Assembly: GCA_964579765.1 (NCBI GenBank)
Contig: CAZOIK010000450.1
Coordinates: forward strand, 1-5,456
DNA: 5,456 bases
Reading direction: 5' to 3'
From: DATNBT01 sp964579765
GTDB lineage: Bacteria; Acidobacteriota; Vicinamibacteria; Vicinamibacterales; CAVVIG01
The notes beneath the pieces were generated by a model. The model had not been told where the DNA came from, searched no databases, and was given only the letters and a program-made list of their open reading frames with translations. Shown here piece by piece: positions 1 to 5,456 of this stretch; position 1 is the first letter of the stretch; every line of letters begins with the position of its first letter. The translations under genes were made by a program, and so were the position numbers.

Positions 1-111
1 CTCGACGTCATCGTCGGCAACGTGTTCGAGGAGGGGACGGGCCCGCGGGCGGAGTGGAAGTCGGCGCGCCGCGGCAGGCGCGGGCGCCGAAAGGCAGTCT
101 CGCAGAGGTAG
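1..111 (+). CDS. 3' end of an unidentified rightward gene (partial)
   Basis: Frame 1 is open from the window edge to a TAG at 109-111 and encodes 36 residues beginning LDVIVGNVFEEGTGPRAEW. The first 30 or so codons end almost without exception in G or C, the signature of genuine coding in this genome; the reverse-strand reading of the same stretch is an arginine/proline-rich shadow. After about residue 20 the product turns into a basic Arg/Lys/Gly-rich tail. The stop lies 2 nt before a perfect palindrome, so the extreme C-terminus may have been altered by arrival of that repeat. I do not recognise the family and assign no function. The gene converges on the leftward gene ending at 154. Confidence 0.5.
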   Translation, partial: LDVIVGNVFEEGTGPRAEWKSARRGRRGRRKAVSQR

Positions 112-112
112 T

Positions 113-130
113 GCAGGCCTTCAGGCCTGC
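113..130. repeat. REP-like perfect palindrome between convergent genes
   Basis: GCAGGCCT (113-120), a 2-nt TC spacer and AGGCCTGC (123-130) form a perfect 8-bp inverted repeat. It begins 2 nt after the stop of the rightward gene and ends 23 nt before the stop of the leftward gene. It could fold into a GC-rich hairpin in either transcript and help end transcription, but no U-tract follows, so a classical intrinsic terminator is not supported. Its form and position resemble the short dispersed extragenic palindromes of many high-GC genomes; dispersal cannot be shown from one window. Confidence 0.6.
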
Positions 131-140
131 CGGCTCCGTC

Positions 141-166
141 CTACTTGCTCGACCTACTTGCTCGAC
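141..166. repeat. 13-bp perfect tandem duplication at a gene 3' end
   Basis: CTACTTGCTCGAC occurs twice head to tail, at 141-153 and 154-166, with no mismatch. Read on the minus strand, each copy is GTCGAGCAAGTAG, which contains the last codons and TAG stop of the leftward gene. The inner copy supplies the working C-terminus (Ser-Ser-Lys-stop) and the outer copy lies just past the stop. The protein is unaffected because the first stop is reached before the second copy. Confidence 0.9.
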
Positions 167-672
167 AGCCTCGGTGCGTCCTTCTCGTTCTCCCCGCAGA
201 CGTAGGGCAGCAGATCGGTGTCGAGTGTGAGGACCTGGTGCAGCGTGACCGTCCACGCGTGCGTGTATGCCCTGGGATCGTCCACCGTGATCTCGATGTC
301 GAGGTGCCCGAGGTCGGGACGATGGAAGCGTTCGGTGATCCGCGCGGCGTCGGTGATCGGGTTGCCGAGGGCGTCGAGCCACTGGCGGTCGCGCAGGCCG
401 TTGGTGTGGACGACGAGCGTGTCACCGTCCCAGCGGCCGCTCGAGTAGCCGTTCCAACTCGGGTTCGGATCGGTCGGCAGCGGTCGGCCGTCCGTGAAGA
501 TCTGCCGGTAGCTCGAGTCGGGCTCGTTCATGATGACGAGCAGGCCGGGCGTGACGAGATCTTTCGCCCATGGCTGATACGGCAGGCCGCCGCGCAGGCC
601 TGCGGCGATGTTGACGAACGCGTCGGACACCGCCTCGCATCCAGGAAACTGCGGGTTCGCGGCGCTGATCAC
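154..672 (-). CDS. Shortened acidobacterial hypothetical protein (possible pseudogene)
   Basis: This 172-aa leftward product belongs to a family I recognise from Acidobacteriota as secreted hypothetical proteins of unknown function, usually around 280-310 aa. Diagnostic segments are PQFPGCE (residues 7-13), a PYQPWA segment (31-36), TPGLLVIMNE (41-50), YRQIFTDGRPLP (55-66), WDGDTLVV (81-88), the ITERFHRPDLGHLDIEITVDD stretch (112-132) and the C-terminal CGENEKDAPRL (159-169). Two parts expected from the family are missing. There is no signal peptide or N-terminal third, because an in-frame TGA at 687-685 lies just upstream of the GTG at 672. The usual 30-40 residues between the PWA...LV and TPGL blocks are also absent, giving a direct KDLV-TPGL junction near 552/553. 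No ribosome binding site is evident before the GTG. The coding frame is otherwise intact and well conserved, so the gene is either a degraded paralogue still reading through or a divergent short form. Confidence 0.7.
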   Translation of the reverse strand: MISAANPQFPGCEAVSDAFVNIAAGLRGGLPYQPWAKDLVTPGLLVIMNEPDSSYRQIFTDGRPLPTDPNPSWNGYSSGRWDGDTLVVHTNGLRDRQWLDALGNPITDAARITERFHRPDLGHLDIEITVDDPRAYTHAWTVTLHQVLTLDTDLLPYVCGENEKDAPRLSSK

Positions 673-691
673 GAGATCACCAAATCACGAA
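668..691. repeat. Three imperfect 8-bp direct repeats (ATCACSAR)
   Basis: ATCACGAG (668-675), ATCACCAA (676-683) and ATCACGAA (684-691) follow one another without spacers. They cover the GTG start of the leftward gene and the in-frame TGA just upstream, exactly where that gene lacks its normal N-terminus. The stretch is much richer in A and T than its surroundings. It may be a small slippage array, or the scar of the event that removed the 5' end of the leftward gene. Confidence 0.6.
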
Positions 692-730
692 ATTCTCCAC
701 CGTAGCCACTCCACGTATCGCCCGGCGCTG

Positions 731-736
731 TAGACT
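731..736 (+). promoter_or_regulatory. Candidate -10 box for a leaderless mRNA
   Basis: TAGACT matches TATAAT at four of six positions, including the first T, second A, fourth A and last T. It ends 8 nt before the ATG at 745, so initiation 7-9 nt downstream would fall on or next to the start codon. No Shine-Dalgarno sequence is present in the 20 nt before this ATG, which fits a leaderless transcript. I see no convincing -35 element at the expected distance. This is inferred from spacing and motif only. Confidence 0.35.
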
Positions 737-744
737 GACCGCAC

Positions 745-3102
745 ATGCGACGTCTGCTGCTCGCCGGCGCGCTCGTCGTGCTGCTCGTGCCCGCCGCCCG
801 GACGACGTCGCAGGCCGTCGCGCCGGCCCCGCCTACGCCCGACGCCGCCGAGATCGCCGTGATGCGCCAGTACTGCGTGGGCTGTCACAACGATCGGATG
901 AAGACTGGCGGCGTCAGCTTCGAGGGCCTGACCGCGGACGCGATTGGCCAGCGCGCCGACGTCCTCGAGAAAGCGGTCCGGAAACTCCGCGGCCGGCTGA
1001 TGCCGCCCCCGGGCAGCCGGCAGCCGGACCAGCCGGCCGTGGACGCGCTCGTCTCGTGGCTCGAGACGGCGCTGGAAAAGGCCGCGCCGACCGGCGCCGC
1101 GGCGGCCGGCCGCGTCGGGGCCGAGCGCCTGACGCGCACGGAGTTCGGTACCGCGGTCGGCGATCTGCTGGGCATCGAGCTCGACGCGGAGAAGCTGCTG
1201 CCCGCCGAAATCGAAGTCAACGGCTTCGACAACATCGCCGCGGCGCTGACGGTGTCGCCGGCCTTTCTCGATCAATACGTCGCCGCCGCGAGGGTGGCCG
1301 CGCGGCTCGCTGTCGGCGACGCGACGAAAGTGACAAGCGCGACCTACTCGCTCCCGCCCGGCGAACAGCCGGATCACATCGACGGCCTGCCGCTCGGCAC
1401 GCGCGGCGGCCTGACGTTCCGGCACAACTTCCCGGCCGACGGCGAGTACCGGTTCACCATCCAGGACCTCGGGATCGATCTCTACTCGCGCGTCCTCGAG
1501 ACGCGCCACACGGTCGTCATCCTCGTGGACGGCCGCGAGGTGTTCCGCCAGCCGATCGGCGGCCCCGAGGACCTCCGCATCGCCGATCGCCAGGGCGCGC
1601 CGGGCCGCGCCGAAATCGTCAAGCGCTTTGCGAACATCCCGGTGCAGGTGAAGGCCGGCACCTACGACGTCGCCGTGACGTTCGTCGAGCGCGCGCGCGT
1701 CGAGACGGACGAATTCGTCGGCGGTCCCGACGGCTTCCTGCCCGGCGACGAGTTCAGCCGCGGAGACCGCGAGCCGCGCCTGGTTGGCGGCGTGCAGGTG
1801 ACGGGGCCGTTCCACTCGCCGGGCGTGTCGGAGACGCCGAGCCGCCGGAAGATCTTCATCTGCACGCCGAGCGGCGCGCACGAACGCGCCTGCGTCCGTC
1901 GCATCGCCGCCCGCCTCGCGCGCCTCGCCTACCGTCGTCCGGTGACCGAGGCGGACGTCGATTCGCTGATGCCGTACTACGACAAAGGCCGCACGACCAG
2001 CGTGGACGCCGGCGTCGAGCAGCTGATTGCGGCCATTCTCGTCACGCCGGATTTTCTGTATCGCACGATTCGCAGCAGCGGGCCGCTGAGCGATCTCGAG
2101 CTGGCGTCGCGGCTGTCGTTCTTCCTCTGGAGCGACGGCCCGGACGACACACTGTTGACCGCGGCGGCAGCCGGCCGGCTGCGCACGCCGGCGGCGCTGC
2201 AGGCACAGGCGCTGCGGATGCTGAAGGATCGCCGCGCGTCGGCGCTGGTGCGCAACTTCGCGATGAAGGCGCTCGACCTCGACAAGCTCGCGCAGGTGGT
2301 GCCGGACCCGAATCTGTTCCCGACGTTCACCGAGCCGCTGCGGCGCGACATGCAGACGGAAGTCGAGGCGTTCCTCGCGAGCGTGCTGCTCGACGACCGC
2401 AGCCTCGGCGACCTGCTGACGGCGAACGACACGTTCCTGAACGAACGCCTCGCGCGGCACTACGGCATCACGTCGGTCCACGGCCCGCAGTTCCGCCGCG
2501 TGGTGCTCGACGACCCGCGGCGATGGGGCCTGCTCGGCAAGGGCGCGGTGCTGCTGCGGACGTCGTACGGCGACCGCACGTCGCCCGTGCTGCGCGGCGC
2601 GTGGATCCTCGGCAAGCTGATGGGGACGCCGCCCACGCCGCCGCCGCCCGACGTCGAGGTCGGCGACCTGTCGAACGTCAAAGGCGAGCCGGCGAAGACG
2701 GTGCGCGCGCGCCTCGAGCGCCACCGCACGCGGCCCGGCTGCAACCAGTGCCACGGCGTCATCGATCCGATCGGCCTGGCAATGGAAAACTTCGACGCGA
2801 TCGGCCGCTGGCGCGAGAGAGACGCCGAGGCCGCCGTGCCGATCGACGCGCACACGGTGCTGCCGAACGGGCGCGCGATCGACGGCCCGGTGCAGCTGCG
2901 CGACGCGCTGTTCGCGGGGCGCGACGTGTTCGCGCGCGCGTTCACCGAGAAGCTCATGATGTATGCGCTGGGACGCGAGCTGAAGGCGTACGACATGCCG
3001 CAGGTCCGCGCCATCGTCCGCCGCGCGGCGCCCGGGTATCAGTTGTCGGCGATCGTCAGCGGGATCGTGTCGAGCGATGCGTTCCGTTTTCAGGGGGAAT
3101 AA
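745..3102 (+). CDS. DUF1592-family secreted dihaem cytochrome c protein
   Basis: This 785-aa protein has the full architecture of the planctomycete/acidobacterial DUF1592 family. A Sec signal (MRR followed by a hydrophobic run, residues 1-18) is followed by an N-terminal cytochrome c module with CVGCH at 44-48 and a likely axial Met in LMPPPG (85-90). Next come DUF1587 (about 123-188, with LTRTEFGTAVGDLLG and GFDNIAAAL), a beta-rich region (about 200-350) with a VDGREVFRQP strand motif, DUF1595 (about 377-440, LAYRRPV), DUF1592 (about 447-575, ELASRLSFFLWSDGPDD), DUF1588 (about 590-692, with a second haem motif CNQCH at 666-670 followed by DPIGLAMENFDAIGRWR), and DUF1585 (about 706-780, FTEKLMMYALGREL). 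Domain names are from family memory; the haem motifs are visible directly. Cys373 and Cys383 may form a disulfide. An in-frame TGA at 736-738 makes ATG 745 the first possible start. The protein should be periplasmic and could transfer electrons, but no substrate is known for the family. It leads a three-gene cluster. Confidence 0.95.
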   Translation: MRRLLLAGALVVLLVPAARTTSQAVAPAPPTPDAAEIAVMRQYCVGCHNDRMKTGGVSFEGLTADAIGQRADVLEKAVRKLRGRLMPPPGSRQPDQPAVDALVSWLETALEKAAPTGAAAAGRVGAERLTRTEFGTAVGDLLGIELDAEKLLPAEIEVNGFDNIAAALTVSPAFLDQYVAAARVAARLAVGDATKVTSATYSLPPGEQPDHIDGLPLGTRGGLTFRHNFPADGEYRFTIQDLGIDLYSRVLETRHTVVILVDGREVFRQPIGGPEDLRIADRQGAPGRAEIVKRFANIPVQVKAGTYDVAVTFVERARVETDEFVGGPDGFLPGDEFSRGDREPRLVGGVQVTGPFHSPGVSETPSRRKIFICTPSGAHERACVRRIAARLARLAYRRPVTEADVDSLMPYYDKGRTTSVDAGVEQLIAAILVTPDFLYRTIRSSGPLSDLELASRLSFFLWSDGPDDTLLTAAAAGRLRTPAALQAQALRMLKDRRASALVRNFAMKALDLDKLAQVVPDPNLFPTFTEPLRRDMQTEVEAFLASVLLDDRSLGDLLTANDTFLNERLARHYGITSVHGPQFRRVVLDDPRRWGLLGKGAVLLRTSYGDRTSPVLRGAWILGKLMGTPPTPPPPDVEVGDLSNVKGEPAKTVRARLERHRTRPGCNQCHGVIDPIGLAMENFDAIGRWRERDAEAAVPIDAHTVLPNGRAIDGPVQLRDALFAGRDVFARAFTEKLMMYALGRELKAYDMPQVRAIVRRAAPGYQLSAIVSGIVSSDAFRFQGE
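3092..3098 (+). promoter_or_regulatory. Shine-Dalgarno site for the DUF1552 gene
   Basis: AGGGGGA lies about 7 nt before the ATG at 3106 and sits inside the last codons of the preceding gene, whose TAA is at 3100-3102. This supports ATG 3106 as the start and re-initiation on a shared mRNA. The first gene of the cluster has no comparable site. Confidence 0.7.
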
Positions 3103-3105
3103 CGC

Positions 3106-4449
3106 ATGTTCCTGACGAAGAAACACCTCTCACGGCGGACGGTGCTGAAGGGCGCGGGCGCGACGCTCGCGCTGCCGCTGCTCGACGCGATGATCCCGGC
3201 CGCGACCGCGCTCGCGCAGACGGCCGGCGCGCCGAAGCTGCGCATGGGCTTCTTCTACCTCCCGCACGGCGCCATCATGGGCAACACGGCGCACGGGCCC
3301 GCGCTCGATCGCTGGACGCCGCACGGCGAGGGCGACGGCTTCACGCTCAGCCCGATTCTGGCGCCGCTCGAGCCGTACAAGCGCTACGTCACCTCGTTCG
3401 GCAACCTGCAGAACACCGCGATGGTCGGCGGCGTCCACGGCTTCGCGCCGGCGACGTGGCTGAGCGCCACGAAACCGGACAAAGCCTCGGCCAGCGCCAG
3501 CATGGCGACGACGCTCGATCAGGTGATCGCGCAGCACATCGGCCGCGAGACGACGCTGCCGTCGCTCGAGGTCGCCTCGGAGACGACGCAGCAGGCGGCG
3601 GCGTGCAGCGGATCGGCGTGCTACTACAACACGACGCTGTCGTTCCGCGACGCGCACTCGCCGCTGCCCGTGGAGTTCAACCCGCGCAAGGTGTTCGCGC
3701 AGCTCTTCGGCGAAGGCGACACGCCGCAGGAGCGCGCGGCCGTGTCGGCCGAGACGCGGAGCCTGCTCGATCGCATCGGCGACCGCACGCGCGCGCTGCA
3801 GCGCGACCTGGGGCCCGCCGACCGGCACGTCCTCGATCAATACCTGGAGACGCTGCGCGAGATCGAGCGGCGCGTGCAGATTGCGTCGAACCGCGACCTG
3901 TCGGCCATCACGGTGCCCAACGCGCCGATCGGCGAGCTCGACTCGTTCCCCGCGCAGGTGGACCTGATGTTCGACCTCATCGCGCTCGCGTATCAGGCCG
4001 ACCTCACGCGCGTCGCGTCGTACATCATGGTCGCCGAGGGCACGAACCGCACCTACAACCACATCGGCGTATCCGACTCGTTCCACCCCGTCTCGCATCA
4101 CGCGAACGACCTGACGCGCATCGAGAAGCTCGTGAAGATTCAGACGTGGCACCTGGACCGCTTCGCCGCGTTCGTGAAGAAGCTCGCCGCCGTGCCCGAC
4201 GGCGACGGGACGCTGCTCGATCACGCGATGTTCCTCTACGGATCGAACATGTCGAACAGCGATCGCCACAACGGCTATCCGCTGCCGACGCTGCTCGTCG
4301 GCGGCGGCAACGGCAAGCTGCGGGGCGGGCGGCACATCGATCCGGGCCAGCCGACGCCGCTCGCGAACGTGCACCTGACGATCCTCGACAAGATCAACGC
4401 GCCGCAGGAGCACTTCGGCGACGGCACGGGCCTGATCGCGGGGCTGTGA
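3106..4449 (+). CDS. Tat-exported DUF1552 family protein
   Basis: This 447-aa product has the usual length and landmarks of DUF1552 proteins. It begins with a twin-arginine signal, SRRTVLKG at 9-16, followed by a hydrophobic stretch (ATLALPLLDAM) and a likely Ala-x-Ala type cleavage region near residues 34-40, so it should be exported folded. Family landmarks are the FFYLPHGAIM segment (49-58), VTSFGNLQN (95-103), a CSGSACYYNTTLSF block with paired Cys167 and Cys172, FNPRKVFAQLFG (191-202), LDQYLETLREIERR (243-256), SFHPVSHH (325-332) and the C-terminal LLDHAMFLYGSNMSNSDRHNGYPLPTLLVGG region (370-400) followed by GGRHI. The biochemical role is unknown; the histidine-rich C-terminal half is reminiscent of metal-dependent alkaline-phosphatase-like folds, which is only a suggestion. 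It starts 3 nt after the DUF1592 gene, and this pair recurs in many genomes, implying partnership. Its stop TGA shares one base with the next ATG. Confidence 0.95.
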   Translation: MFLTKKHLSRRTVLKGAGATLALPLLDAMIPAATALAQTAGAPKLRMGFFYLPHGAIMGNTAHGPALDRWTPHGEGDGFTLSPILAPLEPYKRYVTSFGNLQNTAMVGGVHGFAPATWLSATKPDKASASASMATTLDQVIAQHIGRETTLPSLEVASETTQQAAACSGSACYYNTTLSFRDAHSPLPVEFNPRKVFAQLFGEGDTPQERAAVSAETRSLLDRIGDRTRALQRDLGPADRHVLDQYLETLREIERRVQIASNRDLSAITVPNAPIGELDSFPAQVDLMFDLIALAYQADLTRVASYIMVAEGTNRTYNHIGVSDSFHPVSHHANDLTRIEKLVKIQTWHLDRFAAFVKKLAAVPDGDGTLLDHAMFLYGSNMSNSDRHNGYPLPTLLVGGGNGKLRGGRHIDPGQPTPLANVHLTILDKINAPQEHFGDGTGLIAGL

Positions 4450-5363
4450 TGGATCGCCGGACGCTGCTCAAGGCCGGAGTGGGCGCGCTCGTCGGCGGCG
4501 TGCTACTGCCGCGGCGCTCGGAGGCGCAGGCGATCGGGATCGCGCGGCTGAGCGATCGCACGACGCTCGTGACGAGCGGCGGCACGAACGTGCTCGTGTT
4601 CTCCACGCCGGACGGCCTCGTGCTCGTGGACAGCGGCGCGGCCGAGTCGAGCGACGCGCTCATGCAGGCGCTCGGCCGGATCGCGGGCGGCGCGCGCATT
4701 GCCACCGTCTTCAACACGCACTACCACCTCGATCACACCGGCGCCAACGGCCGCCTGCGCGCGGCGGGCGCCGAAATCGTCGCGCACGTCAACACACGGC
4801 TGTGGATGTCCACGCCGGTCTGGGTTCCCGCCGACGATCGGTATCGTGCGCCTCGTCCGAGCGACGCGCTGCCGGGCAAGACCTTCTACACGAGCGAGTC
4901 GATGGTCGCGGGCGGCGAACACATCGAGTGCGGGTATCTCATCGAGGCGCACACGAGCGGGGACATCTACGTCTTTTTCCGTGACGCGAACGTGCTCGCC
5001 GCGGGCGATGTCGTCTCGCCGGTCCGCGATCCCGCGCTCGACTGGCTCACCGGCGCGTGGCTCGGTGGCCGCGTGGACGCGATGACGCGGCTGGTCGCGA
5101 TGAGCGACGACCGGACGCAGATCGTTCCCGGCACCGGTCCCGTCATGACGCGTGCGCAGCTCGCCGCCGAGCGCGACGTGCTGAAGACGATCTACGACCG
5201 CGCGGTCGATCGCATTCGCCAGGGAGACGATGCGGGAGACATGCTCGAGGCGGGAGTGTTGAGTGGATTGCCGCGGACGTGGAGCGAGCCGCGGACATTC
5301 TTGTATGACGTCCAGAAAGGGTTGTGGGCGCACCACAACAAGCTGCATCCCAATGTGGTGTAA
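4449..5363 (+). CDS. Tat-exported metallo-beta-lactamase-fold hydrolase
   Basis: This 304-aa protein starts with a twin-arginine-like signal (RRTLLKAG, residues 3-10, then a hydrophobic run to about 20) and a likely cleavage after SEAQA (24-28). The mature part is an MBL fold: a VLVFSTPDGLVLVDSG strand pair (47-63), the metal motif HYHLDH (His91, His93, Asp95, His96), His168 in AHTSGD, and Asp187 in AAGDVV. These supply five or six of the usual dinuclear metal ligands. The position normally occupied by the last histidine, in a PGHGP turn, reads PGTGP here (Thr229), so the second metal site may be weak or differently liganded. The C-terminus ends GLWAHHNKLHPNVV, a tail typical of acidobacterial MBL hydrolases. 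The substrate is unknown. The ATG overlaps the DUF1552 stop (TGATG), predicting translational coupling; only a weak GGGG (4440-4443) precedes it. The frame is open far upstream, but homology and the signal peptide begin at 4449, so this start is firm. Confidence 0.93.
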   Translation: MDRRTLLKAGVGALVGGVLLPRRSEAQAIGIARLSDRTTLVTSGGTNVLVFSTPDGLVLVDSGAAESSDALMQALGRIAGGARIATVFNTHYHLDHTGANGRLRAAGAEIVAHVNTRLWMSTPVWVPADDRYRAPRPSDALPGKTFYTSESMVAGGEHIECGYLIEAHTSGDIYVFFRDANVLAAGDVVSPVRDPALDWLTGAWLGGRVDAMTRLVAMSDDRTQIVPGTGPVMTRAQLAAERDVLKTIYDRAVDRIRQGDDAGDMLEAGVLSGLPRTWSEPRTFLYDVQKGLWAHHNKLHPNVV

Positions 5364-5456
5364 GCGCGCGGCGCTGACGCTCGCGGCGGTTGACGTCCGC
5401 GCCGTGCGCGACGAGCAGCGTGGCGACCTCGACGTCGCCAGTGCGCGCGGCGAGCA
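5143..5456 (-). CDS. Ankyrin-repeat protein, C-terminal end (partial, probably truncated)
   Basis: Leftward from the window edge, 5454-5389 encodes LAARTGDVEVATLLVAHGAD plus VN, a clear ankyrin repeat: the LAA-G-x-VEV helix pair and the GADVN hairpin are textbook. The next residues, RRERQR (5388-5371), still fit the loop seen in some acidobacterial ankyrin proteins. Beyond that the frame reads into the reverse complement of the MBL gene and becomes an Arg/Ala/Pro/Ser-rich shadow until TGA at 5143-5145. About 220 nt of the open frame therefore overlaps the MBL gene antisense. The repeat itself is well supported. Whether the protein really ends at 5143, or the gene was cut off next to the MBL stop, cannot be decided here. 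Ankyrin repeats bind proteins, but the partner is unknown. Confidence 0.5.
   Translation of the reverse strand, partial: LAARTGDVEVATLLVAHGADVNRRERQRRALTPHWDAACCGAPTTLSGRHTRMSAARSTSAAIHSTLPPRACLPHRLPGECDRPRGRRSSSARRARRRAAHAS

Noticed and set aside
113..130. Classical intrinsic terminator
   Set aside because: The stem is perfect but the loop is only 2 nt and no T-run follows on either strand, so it is reported as a repeat instead.
666..679. Small inverted repeat TGATC-ACGA-GATCA as an operator
   Set aside because: The arms are only 5 bp and arise from the overlapping 8-bp direct repeats, so a regulator site is not supported.
145..705. 186-codon rightward frame opposite the shortened hypothetical gene
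   Set aside because: The leftward reading contains the conserved family motifs, while the rightward one has a generic Val/Arg/Asp-rich sequence.
685..3126. 813-codon leftward open frame antisense to the DUF1592 gene
   Set aside because: Its composition is Arg/Ala/Val/His-rich with no motif, and the opposite strand encodes a family with haem motifs and conserved domains.
3130..4413. 427-codon leftward open frame antisense to the DUF1552 gene
   Set aside because: It shows the same shadow composition, and the sense strand is unambiguous.
1056..4448. Very long rightward frame continuous with the MBL gene, about 1130 codons before its ATG
   Set aside because: It overlaps the DUF1592 and DUF1552 genes in another frame and reads as low-complexity Arg/Ala/Pro/Gly. 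It has no recognisable domain until the Tat signal at 4449. Stop-free shadows of this kind are expected at very high GC.
5364..5456. Terminator after the three-gene operon
   Set aside because: The sequence after 5363 is GC-rich but I see no clean hairpin followed by a T-run, and most of it is explained by the ankyrin coding frame.

Overview
The window is high-GC DNA with almost every third codon position G or C. It carries the paired DUF1592-type cytochrome and DUF1552 genes typical of Acidobacteriota, Planctomycetota and Verrucomicrobiota. Together with the leftward hypothetical protein family (DGRPLP, WDGDTLVV, ENEKDA motifs), this suggests an acidobacterium, most likely of the Vicinamibacteria. 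The taxonomic call is inference from gene content; no rRNA or marker gene is present.

Layout. Positions 1-111 hold the last 36 codons of an unidentified rightward gene. A short convergent gap (112-153) follows, with a perfect REP-like palindrome and one copy of a 13-bp tandem duplication. A leftward gene (154-672) encodes a shortened member of an acidobacterial secreted hypothetical family; it lacks its normal N-terminus and probably an internal block. The gap at 673-744 separates divergent genes. It contains part of a three-copy 8-bp repeat and a -10-like box placed for leaderless transcription of the next gene.

The core is a tight three-gene rightward cluster at 745-5363: a 785-aa Sec-exported protein with two CxxCH haem motifs (DUF1587/1595/1592/1588/1585 architecture), a 447-aa Tat-exported DUF1552 protein 3 nt downstream, and a 304-aa Tat-type metallo-beta-lactamase-fold hydrolase whose ATG overlaps the preceding stop (TGATG). 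All three products carry export signals, so the cluster looks like one periplasmic or envelope-associated module. The DUF1592/DUF1552 pairing is recurrent but functionally undescribed. The coupled MBL-fold hydrolase, in which threonine replaces the usual last zinc-ligand histidine, is the least expected member.

At the right edge (5389-5456, leftward) there is a recognisable ankyrin repeat, the partial 3' end of a gene entering from outside. Its frame loses repeat character at the MBL stop codon and stays open antisense into the MBL gene until 5143, which suggests a truncated ankyrin gene. Most of the window is a known-type but uncharacterised secreted operon. I found no CRISPR array, tRNA, rRNA, insertion sequence or phage gene.
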